From positions 1-11,078 of the forward strand of contig JBFKOW010000124.1 in NCBI GenBank assembly GCA_041628615.1: a DNA stretch of 11,078 nucleotides, in the 5' to 3' direction. The DNA comes from JAMWZF01 sp041628615. GTDB taxonomy: Bacteria; Pseudomonadota; Alphaproteobacteria; Rhodobacterales; Rhodobacteraceae. Position 1 is the first letter of the stretch, and each line of letters starts with the position of its first letter. Below the pieces are notes generated by a model. The model ran no database searches, had not been told where the DNA came from, and saw only the letters and a program-made list of their open reading frames with translations. This document shows, piece after piece, positions 1 through 6,452 of the stretch. The translations under genes were made by a program, and so were the position numbers.

Positions 1-232
1 CGCGCGGGGGGTCGAGCTGAAGTGGTTCGGCGCCGAAGCGCCGCACGGCTTCACCTCGCGCTACGTCCACTGGGAATACGCCGACCCGGCGCCGCTGCCC
101 GGCACGGACGCGGTGCTGGCCGGGCTGCTCGACATGCGGCTGCCGCTCACCTTCAGCCTTGACGACTGCGCCCTGATCGCGCGGATCATCCGCTCCGAGA
201 TCGGCCGGGCCGGGGCGCTCGCCGCCGAATAG
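1..232 (+). CDS. C-terminal end of a probable DegT/DnrJ-type PLP-dependent aminotransferase (5' truncated)
   Basis: An open frame enters from the left edge (first full codon at position 2) and ends at TAG 230-232, giving 76 residues. The tail has a G-x-T-S-R-Y-x-H-W-x-Y stretch followed by D-M-R-L-P-L-T-F-S-L-D-D-C and a closing helix rich in I and R. This resembles the small C-terminal domain of DegT/DnrJ/EryC1/StrS sugar aminotransferases and related PLP enzymes, but the PLP lysine region lies outside the window, so the family call is tentative. The gene stops two bases before the -35 element of the liu promoter, with no terminator-like hairpin between them, so some read-through into ivd is possible. 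Function appears unrelated to leucine catabolism. Confidence 0.5.
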   Translation, partial: ARGVELKWFGAEAPHGFTSRYVHWEYADPAPLPGTDAVLAGLLDMRLPLTFSLDDCALIARIIRSEIGRAGALAAE

Positions 233-234
233 AT

Positions 235-263
235 TTGACGACGAGGGTGGCCGCGGCTAGAGA
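235..263 (+). promoter_or_regulatory. Predicted sigma70-type promoter of the liu operon
   Basis: TTGACG at 235-240 is a five-of-six match to the -35 consensus. After exactly 17 bases comes TAGAGA at 258-263, a weaker -10 element that keeps the first T, the A at position 2 and the A at position 4. The start of transcription would fall near 269-272, leaving a leader of about 28 nt. The region is visibly richer in A and T than the coding DNA around it. Placement between the upstream stop and ivd fits an operon promoter; no experimental support is available. Confidence 0.55.
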
Positions 264-281
264 ATTGAACGGGCGTTCAAT
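264..281. promoter_or_regulatory. Perfect 18-bp palindromic operator candidate in front of ivd
   Basis: ATTGAACG, two central bases (GG), then CGTTCAAT form a perfect inverted repeat with 8-bp arms. It begins directly after the predicted -10 element and covers the predicted transcription start. A bound dimer here would block RNA polymerase, so a repressor is the natural reading. The size and two-base centre fit a dimeric helix-turn-helix regulator such as a TetR-family protein. LiuR (MerR family) and TetR-type regulators are known to control liu genes in proteobacteria, but no regulator gene lies in this window and I cannot assign the site to one of them. Confidence 0.65.
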
Positions 282-298
282 AATGGGAGTCCGCGGCG

Positions 299-1462
299 AT
301 GTTCACAGCCACCATGCGCTTCGATCTGGGCGAGGAGGTCGACGCGCTGCGCGACATGGTGCATCGCTGGGCGCAGGAACGGGTCAAGCCGCTGGCCGCG
401 AAGGCGGACCGTGACAACGTCTTTCCGGCAGACCTGTGGCGCGAGATGGGCGACCTCGGCCTGCTCGGAATCACCGTGGAGGAGGACTTCGGCGGCGCCG
501 GGATGGGCTATCTCGCCCACACCGTCGCGGTCGAGGAGATCAGCCGCGTCTCGGCCTCCATCGGGCTCAGCTACGGCGCCCATTCCAACCTCTGCGTCAA
601 CCAGATCCGGCTGAACGGCACCGAGGACCAGAAGCGGAGATACCTGCCGCGGCTGATCTCGGGCGAGCATGTCGGCGCGCTGGCGATGTCCGAGGCCGGC
701 GCCGGGTCGGACGTGGTGGGCATGTCGCTGCGCGCCGAGAAGCGCAACGACCATTACCGGCTCAACGGGTCGAAATACTGGATCACCAACGGGCCCGACG
801 CCGACACCCTTGTCGTCTACGCCAAGACCGACCCGGACGCGGGCTCGAAGGGGATCACCGCCTTCCTGATCGAGAAGGAGATGACCGGCTTCTCCACCTC
901 GCCGCATTTCGACAAGCTGGGGATGCGCGGGTCGAACACCGGGGAACTGGTCTTCGAGGATGTCGAGGTGCCGTTCGACAACGTGCTCGGCGCGGAGGGC
1001 CGCGGCGTCGCGGTGCTGATGAGCGGGCTCGACTACGAGCGGGTGGTGCTGTCGGGGGTCAACATCGGCATCATGGCCGGCTGTCTCGACGAGGTGATGC
1101 CCTACATGGCCGAGCGCCGGCAGTTCGGCAAACCGATCGGGTCGTTCCAGCTGATGCAGGGCAAGATCGCCGACATGTACACCGCGCTGATGACCGCGCG
1201 CGCCTTCGCCTACGAGGTGGCGAAGGCCTGCGACCGGGGCACCGTGACCCGCGCCGACGCTGCCGCCTGCGTGCTCTACGCCTCGGAGGAGGGGATGAAG
1301 GTCGCCCACCAGGCGGTGCAGGCCTTCGGCGGGGCGGGCTATCTCGCCGACGCGCCGGTGGCCCGGATGTTCCGCGACGCCAAGCTGATGGAGATTGGCG
1401 CCGGCACCTCGGAAATCCGCCGGATGCTGATCGGCCGCGAGATGATGGAGGCGATGGCGTGA
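299..1462 (+). CDS. ivd: Isovaleryl-CoA dehydrogenase
   Basis: This FAD-dependent acyl-CoA dehydrogenase oxidises isovaleryl-CoA to 3-methylcrotonyl-CoA in leucine breakdown and passes electrons to electron-transfer flavoprotein; it acts in the cytoplasm. At 387 residues it is full length. It shows the ALAMSEAGAGSD flavin/substrate signature at residues 127-138 and the C-terminal IGAGTSEIRR at 366-375. The catalytic base points to IVD rather than another acyl-CoA dehydrogenase: E247 sits in D-Y-E-R-V-V, the helix position used by IVD, while the usual C-terminal catalytic Glu position is occupied by small residues (G367-A368), as in human IVD. The ATG at 299 follows GGGAG (285-289) with 9 bases of spacing. 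It is the first gene of the operon, preceded by the promoter and palindrome. Also called liuA. Confidence 0.96.
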   Translation: MFTATMRFDLGEEVDALRDMVHRWAQERVKPLAAKADRDNVFPADLWREMGDLGLLGITVEEDFGGAGMGYLAHTVAVEEISRVSASIGLSYGAHSNLCVNQIRLNGTEDQKRRYLPRLISGEHVGALAMSEAGAGSDVVGMSLRAEKRNDHYRLNGSKYWITNGPDADTLVVYAKTDPDAGSKGITAFLIEKEMTGFSTSPHFDKLGMRGSNTGELVFEDVEVPFDNVLGAEGRGVAVLMSGLDYERVVLSGVNIGIMAGCLDEVMPYMAERRQFGKPIGSFQLMQGKIADMYTALMTARAFAYEVAKACDRGTVTRADAAACVLYASEEGMKVAHQAVQAFGGAGYLADAPVARMFRDAKLMEIGAGTSEIRRMLIGREMMEAMA

Positions 1463-1487
1463 CCGGCCTCCGACGCGGGCCGCGATC

Positions 1488-3002
1488 GTGACTCCGCTGC
1501 CGGGCCTCGACGCGGCGGGCCGCTGGCGGCTGCCGGGGCGGCTCAACATGGCCGACCAGTGCCTGTCGGCGCGGCCCGCGGGCGATCTCGCGATCCTCGA
1601 CGCCGCTGCCGGGCCTGTCACCTATGGCGACCTCGCGGCGATGACCGACGGCCTGGCCCGCCGTCTCCTGGCCGAGGTCGCGCCGGGCGACCGGGTCGGG
1701 GTCCTGCTGGGGCAGGACCCGTGGTGCGCCGCCGCCCATCTCGCGATCTGGAAGATCGGCGCGATCTCCGTGCCGCTGTTCAAGCTGTTCCAGCATGACG
1801 CGCTGGCCTCGCGGATCGCCGACAGTGGGCTGTCGCTGGTGCTGACCGATGCCGAGGGGGCGGGGGCGCTGGGCGATCTCGCCCGGCCGCTGGTCGCCGC
1901 CGAGGCCGGATTGGACGGCGCCCCGGTGACCGCCGCCGGGACCGGACCGGAGACCCCGGCGGTGCTGATCTACACCTCCGGCACGACCGGCAAGCCGAAG
2001 GGCGCGCTGCATGGCCACCGGGTCCTGACCGGGCACCTGCCGGGGGTCGCGCTGTCCCATGACGGGCTGGGCCAGCCCGGCGACCGGCTCTGGACCCCGG
2101 CGGACTGGGCCTGGATCGGCGGGCTGTTCGACGTGCTGATGCCGGGGCTGGCGCTGGGCGTGCCGGTGGTCGCCCACCGCGCCCGCAGGTTCGACCCCGC
2201 CGACGCGGCCGCGCTGGTGGCCCGGACCGGGATCCGCAACGTGTTCTTCCCGCCCACCGCGCTGCGGATGCTGAAGGCTGCCGATGTCGCGATCCCCGGA
2301 CTGCGCTCGGTCGCCTCGGGGGGCGAACCGCTGGGGGCCGAGATGCTCGACTGGGGGCGGGGGGCGTTCCGCCTCACGATCAACGAGTTCTACGGCCAGA
2401 CCGAGTGCAACATGGTGGTGGCCTCGCACAGGGGCGCGCACCGGGCGGGCTGTGCCGGGCCGGCGGTGCCGGGCTTCGACGTGCAGGTGATCGACGCGGC
2501 GGGCCGCCCGACCGGGGACGAGGGCGACATCGCGGTGCGGCGCGGCGCGGCGTCGATGATGCTGGGCTACTGGCAGAACCCTGCGGCGACGGAGGGCAAG
2601 TTCCGCGGCGACTGGCTGCTGACCGGCGACCGGGGGGTGATGGAGGCGGGCTTCGTCCGCTTCGTCGGCCGCGACGACGACGTGATCACCTCGGCCGGCT
2701 ACCGGATCGGACCGGGCGAGATCGAGGATTGCCTGCTCACCCATCCCGCCGTCGCCGCCGCGGGCGTCGTCGGCAAGCCCGATCCGCTGCGCACCGAGAC
2801 GGTCTGCGCCTGCGTGGTCCTGCGCGACGGGGTGACCGGCGACGCGGCGCTGGCCGAGGCGCTCAAGGCCCATGTCCGCGACCGGCTGTCCGGACATCTC
2901 TACCCGCGCGAGGTGCGTTTCCTGCCCGACCTGCCCTTGACCGTGACCGGCAAGGTGCGGCGCAATGACCTGCGCAGGATGGTTCGGGACGGGGAGGTCT
3001 GA
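1488..3002 (+). CDS. AMP-forming acyl-CoA synthetase, medium-chain (MACS) type
   Basis: It activates a carboxylic acid to its CoA thioester through an acyl-adenylate, using ATP. The 504 residues show the core motifs in order: P-loop YTSGTTGKPKG (162-172), WTPADWAWIGGL (202-213), NEFYGQTE (299-306), TGDRG (379-383), the GRDDDVITSAGYRIGPGEIE hinge region (394-413) and the catalytic Lys489 in PLTVTGKVRRNDL. It is far shorter than acetoacetyl-CoA synthetases (about 650 residues), so it is not that enzyme. The start is GTG 1488: residues 13-25 (W-R-L-P ... N-M-A-D-Q-C) fit the family's N-terminal region, so the in-frame ATG at 1548 would cut conserved sequence. The ribosome binding site is poor. 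It begins 25 nt after ivd. Isovalerate or another short branched acid is a likely substrate by context, not shown by sequence. Confidence 0.9.
   Translation: MTPLPGLDAAGRWRLPGRLNMADQCLSARPAGDLAILDAAAGPVTYGDLAAMTDGLARRLLAEVAPGDRVGVLLGQDPWCAAAHLAIWKIGAISVPLFKLFQHDALASRIADSGLSLVLTDAEGAGALGDLARPLVAAEAGLDGAPVTAAGTGPETPAVLIYTSGTTGKPKGALHGHRVLTGHLPGVALSHDGLGQPGDRLWTPADWAWIGGLFDVLMPGLALGVPVVAHRARRFDPADAAALVARTGIRNVFFPPTALRMLKAADVAIPGLRSVASGGEPLGAEMLDWGRGAFRLTINEFYGQTECNMVVASHRGAHRAGCAGPAVPGFDVQVIDAAGRPTGDEGDIAVRRGAASMMLGYWQNPAATEGKFRGDWLLTGDRGVMEAGFVRFVGRDDDVITSAGYRIGPGEIEDCLLTHPAVAAAGVVGKPDPLRTETVCACVVLRDGVTGDAALAEALKAHVRDRLSGHLYPREVRFLPDLPLTVTGKVRRNDLRRMVRDGEV
2991..2998 (+). promoter_or_regulatory. 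Strong ribosome binding site fixing the GTG start at 3004
   Basis: GGGGAGGT lies inside the last codons of the acyl-CoA synthetase gene, 5 bases before GTG 3004. This favours the GTG over the upstream in-frame ATG at 2965, which would add 13 residues ahead of the signal peptide and overlap the previous gene by 38 bases. It supports translational coupling across the one-base gap. Confidence 0.7.
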
Positions 3003-3003
3003 G

Positions 3004-4041
3004 GTGACGTGGTTCGGCAAACAGGCGGCGACGGTGGCGATGGCCCTGCTGGGCCCCATGGCGGCGCTGCCGACCGGTGCGGCGGCGGACGGGCTGCAGC
3101 CCGAGCGGATGATGGACTGCGTCGCCCGGGAAGCGGACCATGTGTTCGACGCATTGGCCGGACGGCCCGACCTGCACGACTCCGACCCGGCCGGGGTCGC
3201 CGCCGCGTTCGGCGAAAGCTTTGCCAATTGCAGCGACCGGGCCGATGGCTGGCTGGCCTGTTTCGACGCCGCGGACCCGCTGGCCTGCCTCACCGGGATG
3301 GCCGAGTCGGCCGAGGGGGCGGTGGCGCTCGAGCGGGCGGCGGCGCTGCTGCTGGTCGAGGATGGGACCGGCGACCGCGCCCGGATCGACAGCGGCGACC
3401 GCGCGCTCGAAGCCTACCGCGCCGGGCTGGGCCGGGAGTACCTGTCGGGATGCCTCGGCAATCCGCCGGGCGGCGTGCCGGAGGCGCAGCACGAACTGAC
3501 CTGCCGCATCCTCGACCGCCTCAAGCGCTATGCCGCCTTCGCGGGCGGGATGCGTCTGCACGAGGCGATGACGGGCCTGCCGGACCGCGCCGCCGCCGGA
3601 TTCGCGATGCCGACCGATGCCGCCTGCACCGCCGCGGCTGAGGCGGACCTCGCCGCGGCCCTCGGCGGCGGCGACGACGTCCCGATGGCCCAGGTCGTGG
3701 CGTTCTTCGATTGCGCCGACCTGTCCGCGGTGGCCGACCGCTGCGCGGAGGGCGGGCGGGCCTGCCTCGAGGCCGCCTGGCGCGACACCCGCGCGGCGCG
3801 GATCGCGGCCGAGCTGAGCTATGCGGGCGGGCCCGGCGCCCCCGCGCCGAAGGTGTCGCCCGATCTCGTCGCGGCGGTCTCCGACATCTGGATGCGCGAA
3901 TGCTTTCCGCCCGAACAGGCCGGATCGCCCGGCGCGGAGGTCTATTTCCTGCTCTGCCGGATGAGCACCGACGCCGGCGGCATCGCCGCGCTGGATGGCC
4001 TCGCCCGGGTCGCCGGGCAGGCGGCGGCGAAAGGAGAGTGA
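3004..4041 (+). CDS. Exported cysteine-rich protein of unknown function (12 Cys, two six-Cys halves)
   Basis: I do not recognise a named family. The 345-residue product starts with a signal peptide: K6 near the N-terminus, a hydrophobic stretch at about 8-22, then A26-A27-A28 before D29 as a probable signal peptidase I site. The mature part is acidic, alanine-rich, predicted helical, and holds 12 cysteines at 39, 76, 86, 95, 150, 167, 208, 237, 247, 254, 300 and 318. They fall into two sets of six with similar spacing, suggesting an internal duplication and up to six disulfides in the periplasm. The gene lies one base after the synthetase stop and is followed by a small exported or anchored protein. 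Its place in a cytoplasmic catabolic operon is unexplained; a scaffold, binding protein or enzyme inhibitor are only guesses. The start is GTG, set by a strong Shine-Dalgarno. Confidence 0.82.
   Translation: MTWFGKQAATVAMALLGPMAALPTGAAADGLQPERMMDCVAREADHVFDALAGRPDLHDSDPAGVAAAFGESFANCSDRADGWLACFDAADPLACLTGMAESAEGAVALERAAALLLVEDGTGDRARIDSGDRALEAYRAGLGREYLSGCLGNPPGGVPEAQHELTCRILDRLKRYAAFAGGMRLHEAMTGLPDRAAAGFAMPTDAACTAAAEADLAAALGGGDDVPMAQVVAFFDCADLSAVADRCAEGGRACLEAAWRDTRAARIAAELSYAGGPGAPAPKVSPDLVAAVSDIWMRECFPPEQAGSPGAEVYFLLCRMSTDAGGIAALDGLARVAGQAAAKGE
3118..3504 (+). repeat. First six-cysteine half of the exported protein
   Basis: At protein level, residues 39-167 show the pattern C-x36-C-x9-C-x8-C-x54-C-x16-C. 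The fourth cysteine is in L-A-C-L and the sixth in L-T-C-R. It is paired with the downstream half at 3625-3957. The similarity is in cysteine spacing and flanking residues, not in DNA identity, so any duplication is old. Confidence 0.5.
3625..3957 (+). repeat. Second six-cysteine half of the exported protein
   Basis: At protein level, residues 208-318 show C-x28-C-x9-C-x6-C-x45-C-x17-C. The x9 spacing between the second and third cysteines is identical to the first half. The fourth cysteine lies in R-A-C-L and the sixth in L-L-C-R, mirroring L-A-C-L and L-T-C-R in the first half. Confidence 0.5.
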
Positions 4042-4046
4042 GCCCG

Positions 4047-4340
4047 ATGGCCGGCCGCCTCGTGCTCGCATCGCTGGCGCTCCTGTGCCTCGCCGCGGCC
4101 TGGCTCGGGCTGCGCGCCGGGCGGGTGCCCTCCGAAACCGAGATCATCGACCGCTATGCGGCGCAATACCTCGAACGGGCCGGGGCCGGGGCGCGGGCCA
4201 CCGACTGTGTCGCGCGGCCCCATTCCGACCGGGCGGTCCGGCTGGTGGTGACCTGCGCCGCGCCGGACGGGACGCGGGCGATCTTCTTCGCCGGCCGGCG
4301 CGGACAACCGGTGCCGCCGCCCGCGGGACCCGACGCATGA
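4047..4340 (+). CDS. Small membrane-anchored or exported protein of unknown function
   Basis: The product is 97 residues. It has a basic N-terminus (R4), a hydrophobic segment at about 5-22 that is either an uncleaved anchor or a signal peptide, then a short domain with two cysteines, C54 and C70, spaced to form one disulfide, and a proline-rich tail. C14 inside the hydrophobic stretch follows A-L-L, which does not fit a lipobox, so a lipoprotein is unlikely. ATG 4047 follows AAGGAG (4031-4036) by 10 bases. A GTG at 4038 overlaps the previous stop as GTGA but leaves only one base after the Shine-Dalgarno, so ATG is preferred. It is probably co-translated with the 12-Cys exported protein and may work with it outside the cytoplasm. 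No family is recognised. Confidence 0.72.
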   Translation: MAGRLVLASLALLCLAAAWLGLRAGRVPSETEIIDRYAAQYLERAGAGARATDCVARPHSDRAVRLVVTCAAPDGTRAIFFAGRRGQPVPPPAGPDA

Positions 4341-4362
4341 GCCCCGTCTTCCGACCCGCAGC

Positions 4363-4385
4363 GCCGGCGAACCAAGCCCGCCGGC
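4363..4385 (+). promoter_or_regulatory. GC-rich RNA hairpin candidate ahead of mccB
   Basis: GCCGGCG (4363-4369) and CGCCGGC (4379-4385) are a perfect 7-bp inverted repeat around a 9-base loop. It sits in the only sizeable gap of the operon, just before the AAAGGA ribosome binding site of mccB. No T-run follows, so it is not a classical terminator. It could protect or process the mRNA or tune mccB translation. In DNA this rich in GC a 7-bp repeat may also arise by chance. Confidence 0.3.
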
Positions 4386-4404
4386 CCGAAAGGACCGCGA
4401 CCCG

Positions 4405-5976
4405 ATGACCGACATCGCCGCCCGCCGCACCGCCCATAGCGCCGCCCTCGCCGAAGCGCAGGCCGCCGCAGCCCTGGCCGCCGCGGGCGGCGGCGACCGG
4501 GCCCGGGACCGGCACGCCCGGCGCGGCAAGATGCTGCCCCGCGACCGGGTCGCGGCGCTGCTCGATCCCGGCTCGCCCTTCCTCGAGATCGGCGCCACCG
4601 CCGCCCACGGCATGTATGACGGCGCCGCGCCCTGCGCCGGGCTGATCGCCGGGGTGGGCCGGGTCGCGGGCCGCGAGGTCATGGTGGTCTGCAACGACGC
4701 CACCGTGAAGGGCGGCACCTACTACCCGGTCACCGTGAAGAAGCACCTGCGCGCGCAGGAGATCGCCGAGCAGTGCCGGCTGCCCTGCGTCTACCTCGTG
4801 GATTCGGGCGGCGCGAACCTGCCCAACCAGGACGAGGTGTTTCCCGACCGCGACCATTTCGGGCGCATCTTCTACAACCAGGCGCAGATGTCCGCGCAGG
4901 GGATCGCCCAGATCGCCGTGGTCATGGGCTCCTGCACCGCGGGCGGGGCCTACGTCCCGGCGATGGCGGACGTGTCGATCATCGTCCGCGACCAGGGCAC
5001 GATCTTCCTCGCCGGGCCGCCGCTGGTGAAGGCGGCGACGGGCGAGGAGGTCAGCGCCGAGGACCTTGGCGGCGGCGATGTCCATACCCGGCTGTCGGGC
5101 GTGGCCGACTACCTGGCCGAGTCCGACGCCCACGCGCGGGCCCTCGCCCGGCAGGCGGTGGCGAGCCTCGGGCCGGCGCCGGCCGAGCCCGCCCGGCAGG
5201 TGCCGCGTCCCCCGGCGCTCGACCCCGACACGATGTTCGACGTGGTGCCCGCCGACCTGCGCACCCCCTACGACATCCGCGAGGTGATCGGCCGGATCGT
5301 CGACGGCTCGGACCTCGACGAGTTCAAGGCCCGCTTCGGCGACACCCTCGTCACCGGCTTCGCCCATATCGACGGCTTCGCCTGCGGCATCGTTGCCAAC
5401 AACGGGGTGCTGTTCAGCGAGGCCGCCCAGAAGGGGGCGCATTTCGTCGAACTCTGCTCGCAGCGCCGCATCCCGCTGATCTTCCTGCAGAACATCACCG
5501 GCTTCATGGTCGGCCGCAAATACGAGAACGAGGGCATCGCCCGGCACGGCGCCAAGATGGTGACCGCGGTGGCGACCACCGCGGTGCCCAAGATCACGAT
5601 GATCGTCGGCGGCTCCTTCGGGGCGGGGAACTACGGCATGGCGGGCCGCGCCTACGGACCGCGGTTCCTGTGGTCCTGGCCCACCTCGCGGACCGCGGTG
5701 ATGGGCGGCGAACAGGCCGCCGGGGTGCTGGCCACGGTCAAGGCCGAGGCCGCGGCGCAGGCCGGGACGCCGCTGACCGAGGCCGAGATCCGCGCGATCC
5801 GCGCGCCGGTCGAGGCGCAGTTCGCCGAGCAGTCCCACCCGCTCTACGCCTCCGCCCGGCTCTGGGACGACGGCATCGTGGACCCGCGCCGCAGCCGCGA
5901 GGTGCTGGCCCTGTCGCTGCGCGCCGCCTTGAACGCGCCCGTCCCCGAGACACGTTTCGGCGTGTTCAGGATGTGA
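4405..5976 (+). CDS. mccB: Methylcrotonyl-CoA carboxylase, beta (carboxyltransferase) subunit
   Basis: The beta subunit moves the carboxyl group from carboxybiotin to 3-methylcrotonyl-CoA, giving 3-methylglutaconyl-CoA, in complex with MccA in the cytoplasm. The 523 residues cover both crotonase-like halves. Key stretches are the N-terminal KMLPRDRVAALLDPGSPFLE (42-61), TAGGAYVPAM (178-187) as one oxyanion loop, LQNITGFMVG (361-370), and GGSFGAGNYGM (402-412) as the second loop. QNITGFMVG and the FLWSWPTSR segment match MCC beta chains better than propionyl-CoA carboxylase. The N-terminus is a little shorter than the usual ~535 residues but nothing essential is missing. ATG 4405 follows AAAGGA (4389-4394). 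The gene lies 64 nt after the 97-residue gene and 14 nt before a membrane protein gene. Also called liuB. Confidence 0.96.
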   Translation: MTDIAARRTAHSAALAEAQAAAALAAAGGGDRARDRHARRGKMLPRDRVAALLDPGSPFLEIGATAAHGMYDGAAPCAGLIAGVGRVAGREVMVVCNDATVKGGTYYPVTVKKHLRAQEIAEQCRLPCVYLVDSGGANLPNQDEVFPDRDHFGRIFYNQAQMSAQGIAQIAVVMGSCTAGGAYVPAMADVSIIVRDQGTIFLAGPPLVKAATGEEVSAEDLGGGDVHTRLSGVADYLAESDAHARALARQAVASLGPAPAEPARQVPRPPALDPDTMFDVVPADLRTPYDIREVIGRIVDGSDLDEFKARFGDTLVTGFAHIDGFACGIVANNGVLFSEAAQKGAHFVELCSQRRIPLIFLQNITGFMVGRKYENEGIARHGAKMVTAVATTAVPKITMIVGGSFGAGNYGMAGRAYGPRFLWSWPTSRTAVMGGEQAAGVLATVKAEAAAQAGTPLTEAEIRAIRAPVEAQFAEQSHPLYASARLWDDGIVDPRRSREVLALSLRAALNAPVPETRFGVFRM

Positions 5977-5990
5977 GGACGAGACCGACG

Positions 5991-6452
5991 ATGACCGACC
6001 AGCAAGACCGCCCCGACGCCTATTCCGGCATCCCCTGGGTGCATGTCCCGCGCGAAAAGGTGCTGGCCCATCCCAAGGGCCGGCTGTCGCCTGCGCTCTG
6101 GGCGATCGCCGGCTTCTTCGTGCTGAGCGCGCTGTTCAAGATGGGCTTCCTGGTGGTCAATGGGGCCGGGATCCTGGCCGCGCTGGCGCTCGGGCTCTGG
6201 CCGCTGCTCACCGGGATCGGCCTGATGCTGCGGGTGCCCTGGGCGCTGGTGATGGCGGTGATTTCGGCCGGGGTGTCGCTGTTCGTGCTGGTGCGGGGGC
6301 TGGGACAGGAGGCAAGCTGGGTCCTGCTGGCCGAGATGCTCATCAACGCCGGGATCGTGTTCTACCTGATGGATGGCGACCGGCCGAACTTCATCTACCG
6401 GCACCGCTACCGGAAATACTCGGCGCTGAAGGATACCGGGGGCCATGATTGA
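5991..6452 (+). CDS. Four-helix integral membrane protein of unknown function between mccB and mccA
   Basis: The 153-residue product has an N-terminal soluble stretch with basic residues and a P-W-V-H-V-P-R-E-K motif, then four hydrophobic segments at about 36-57, 61-80, 83-103 and 109-127. It ends in a basic C-terminal tail (Y-R-H-R-Y-R-K-Y). The positive charge before helix 1 and after helix 4 predicts both ends in the cytoplasm. No transporter signature is recognised. ATG 5991 has a weak upstream GAGGA. The stop overlaps the mccA start by 8 bases, so translation of the carboxylase alpha subunit is probably coupled to it. Position between the two subunits of one enzyme suggests a conserved association; a role in uptake, sensing or anchoring would be speculation. 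Confidence 0.82.
   Translation: MTDQQDRPDAYSGIPWVHVPREKVLAHPKGRLSPALWAIAGFFVLSALFKMGFLVVNGAGILAALALGLWPLLTGIGLMLRVPWALVMAVISAGVSLFVLVRGLGQEASWVLLAEMLINAGIVFYLMDGDRPNFIYRHRYRKYSALKDTGGHD

Noticed and set aside
2965..3003. ATG 2965 as start of the 12-cysteine protein
   Set aside because: It would put 13 residues ahead of the signal peptide and overlap the synthetase gene; the strong GGGGAGGT points to GTG 3004.
1071..3293. Long open frame on the minus strand (about 740 codons) opposite ivd and the acyl-CoA synthetase
   Set aside because: It is opposite two genes with full family motifs, its translation is a low-complexity R/G/P/H/A-rich string with no domain, and such shadows are expected at this GC content.
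4038..4049. GTG 4038 as start of the 97-residue protein
   Set aside because: It leaves one base after AAGGAG; ATG 4047 has workable spacing and gives the same protein minus three residues.
4144..5838. Long minus-strand frame (about 564 codons) opposite mccB
   Set aside because: mccB is unmistakable on the plus strand; the reverse translation shows no motif and is biased to R, G, H and A.
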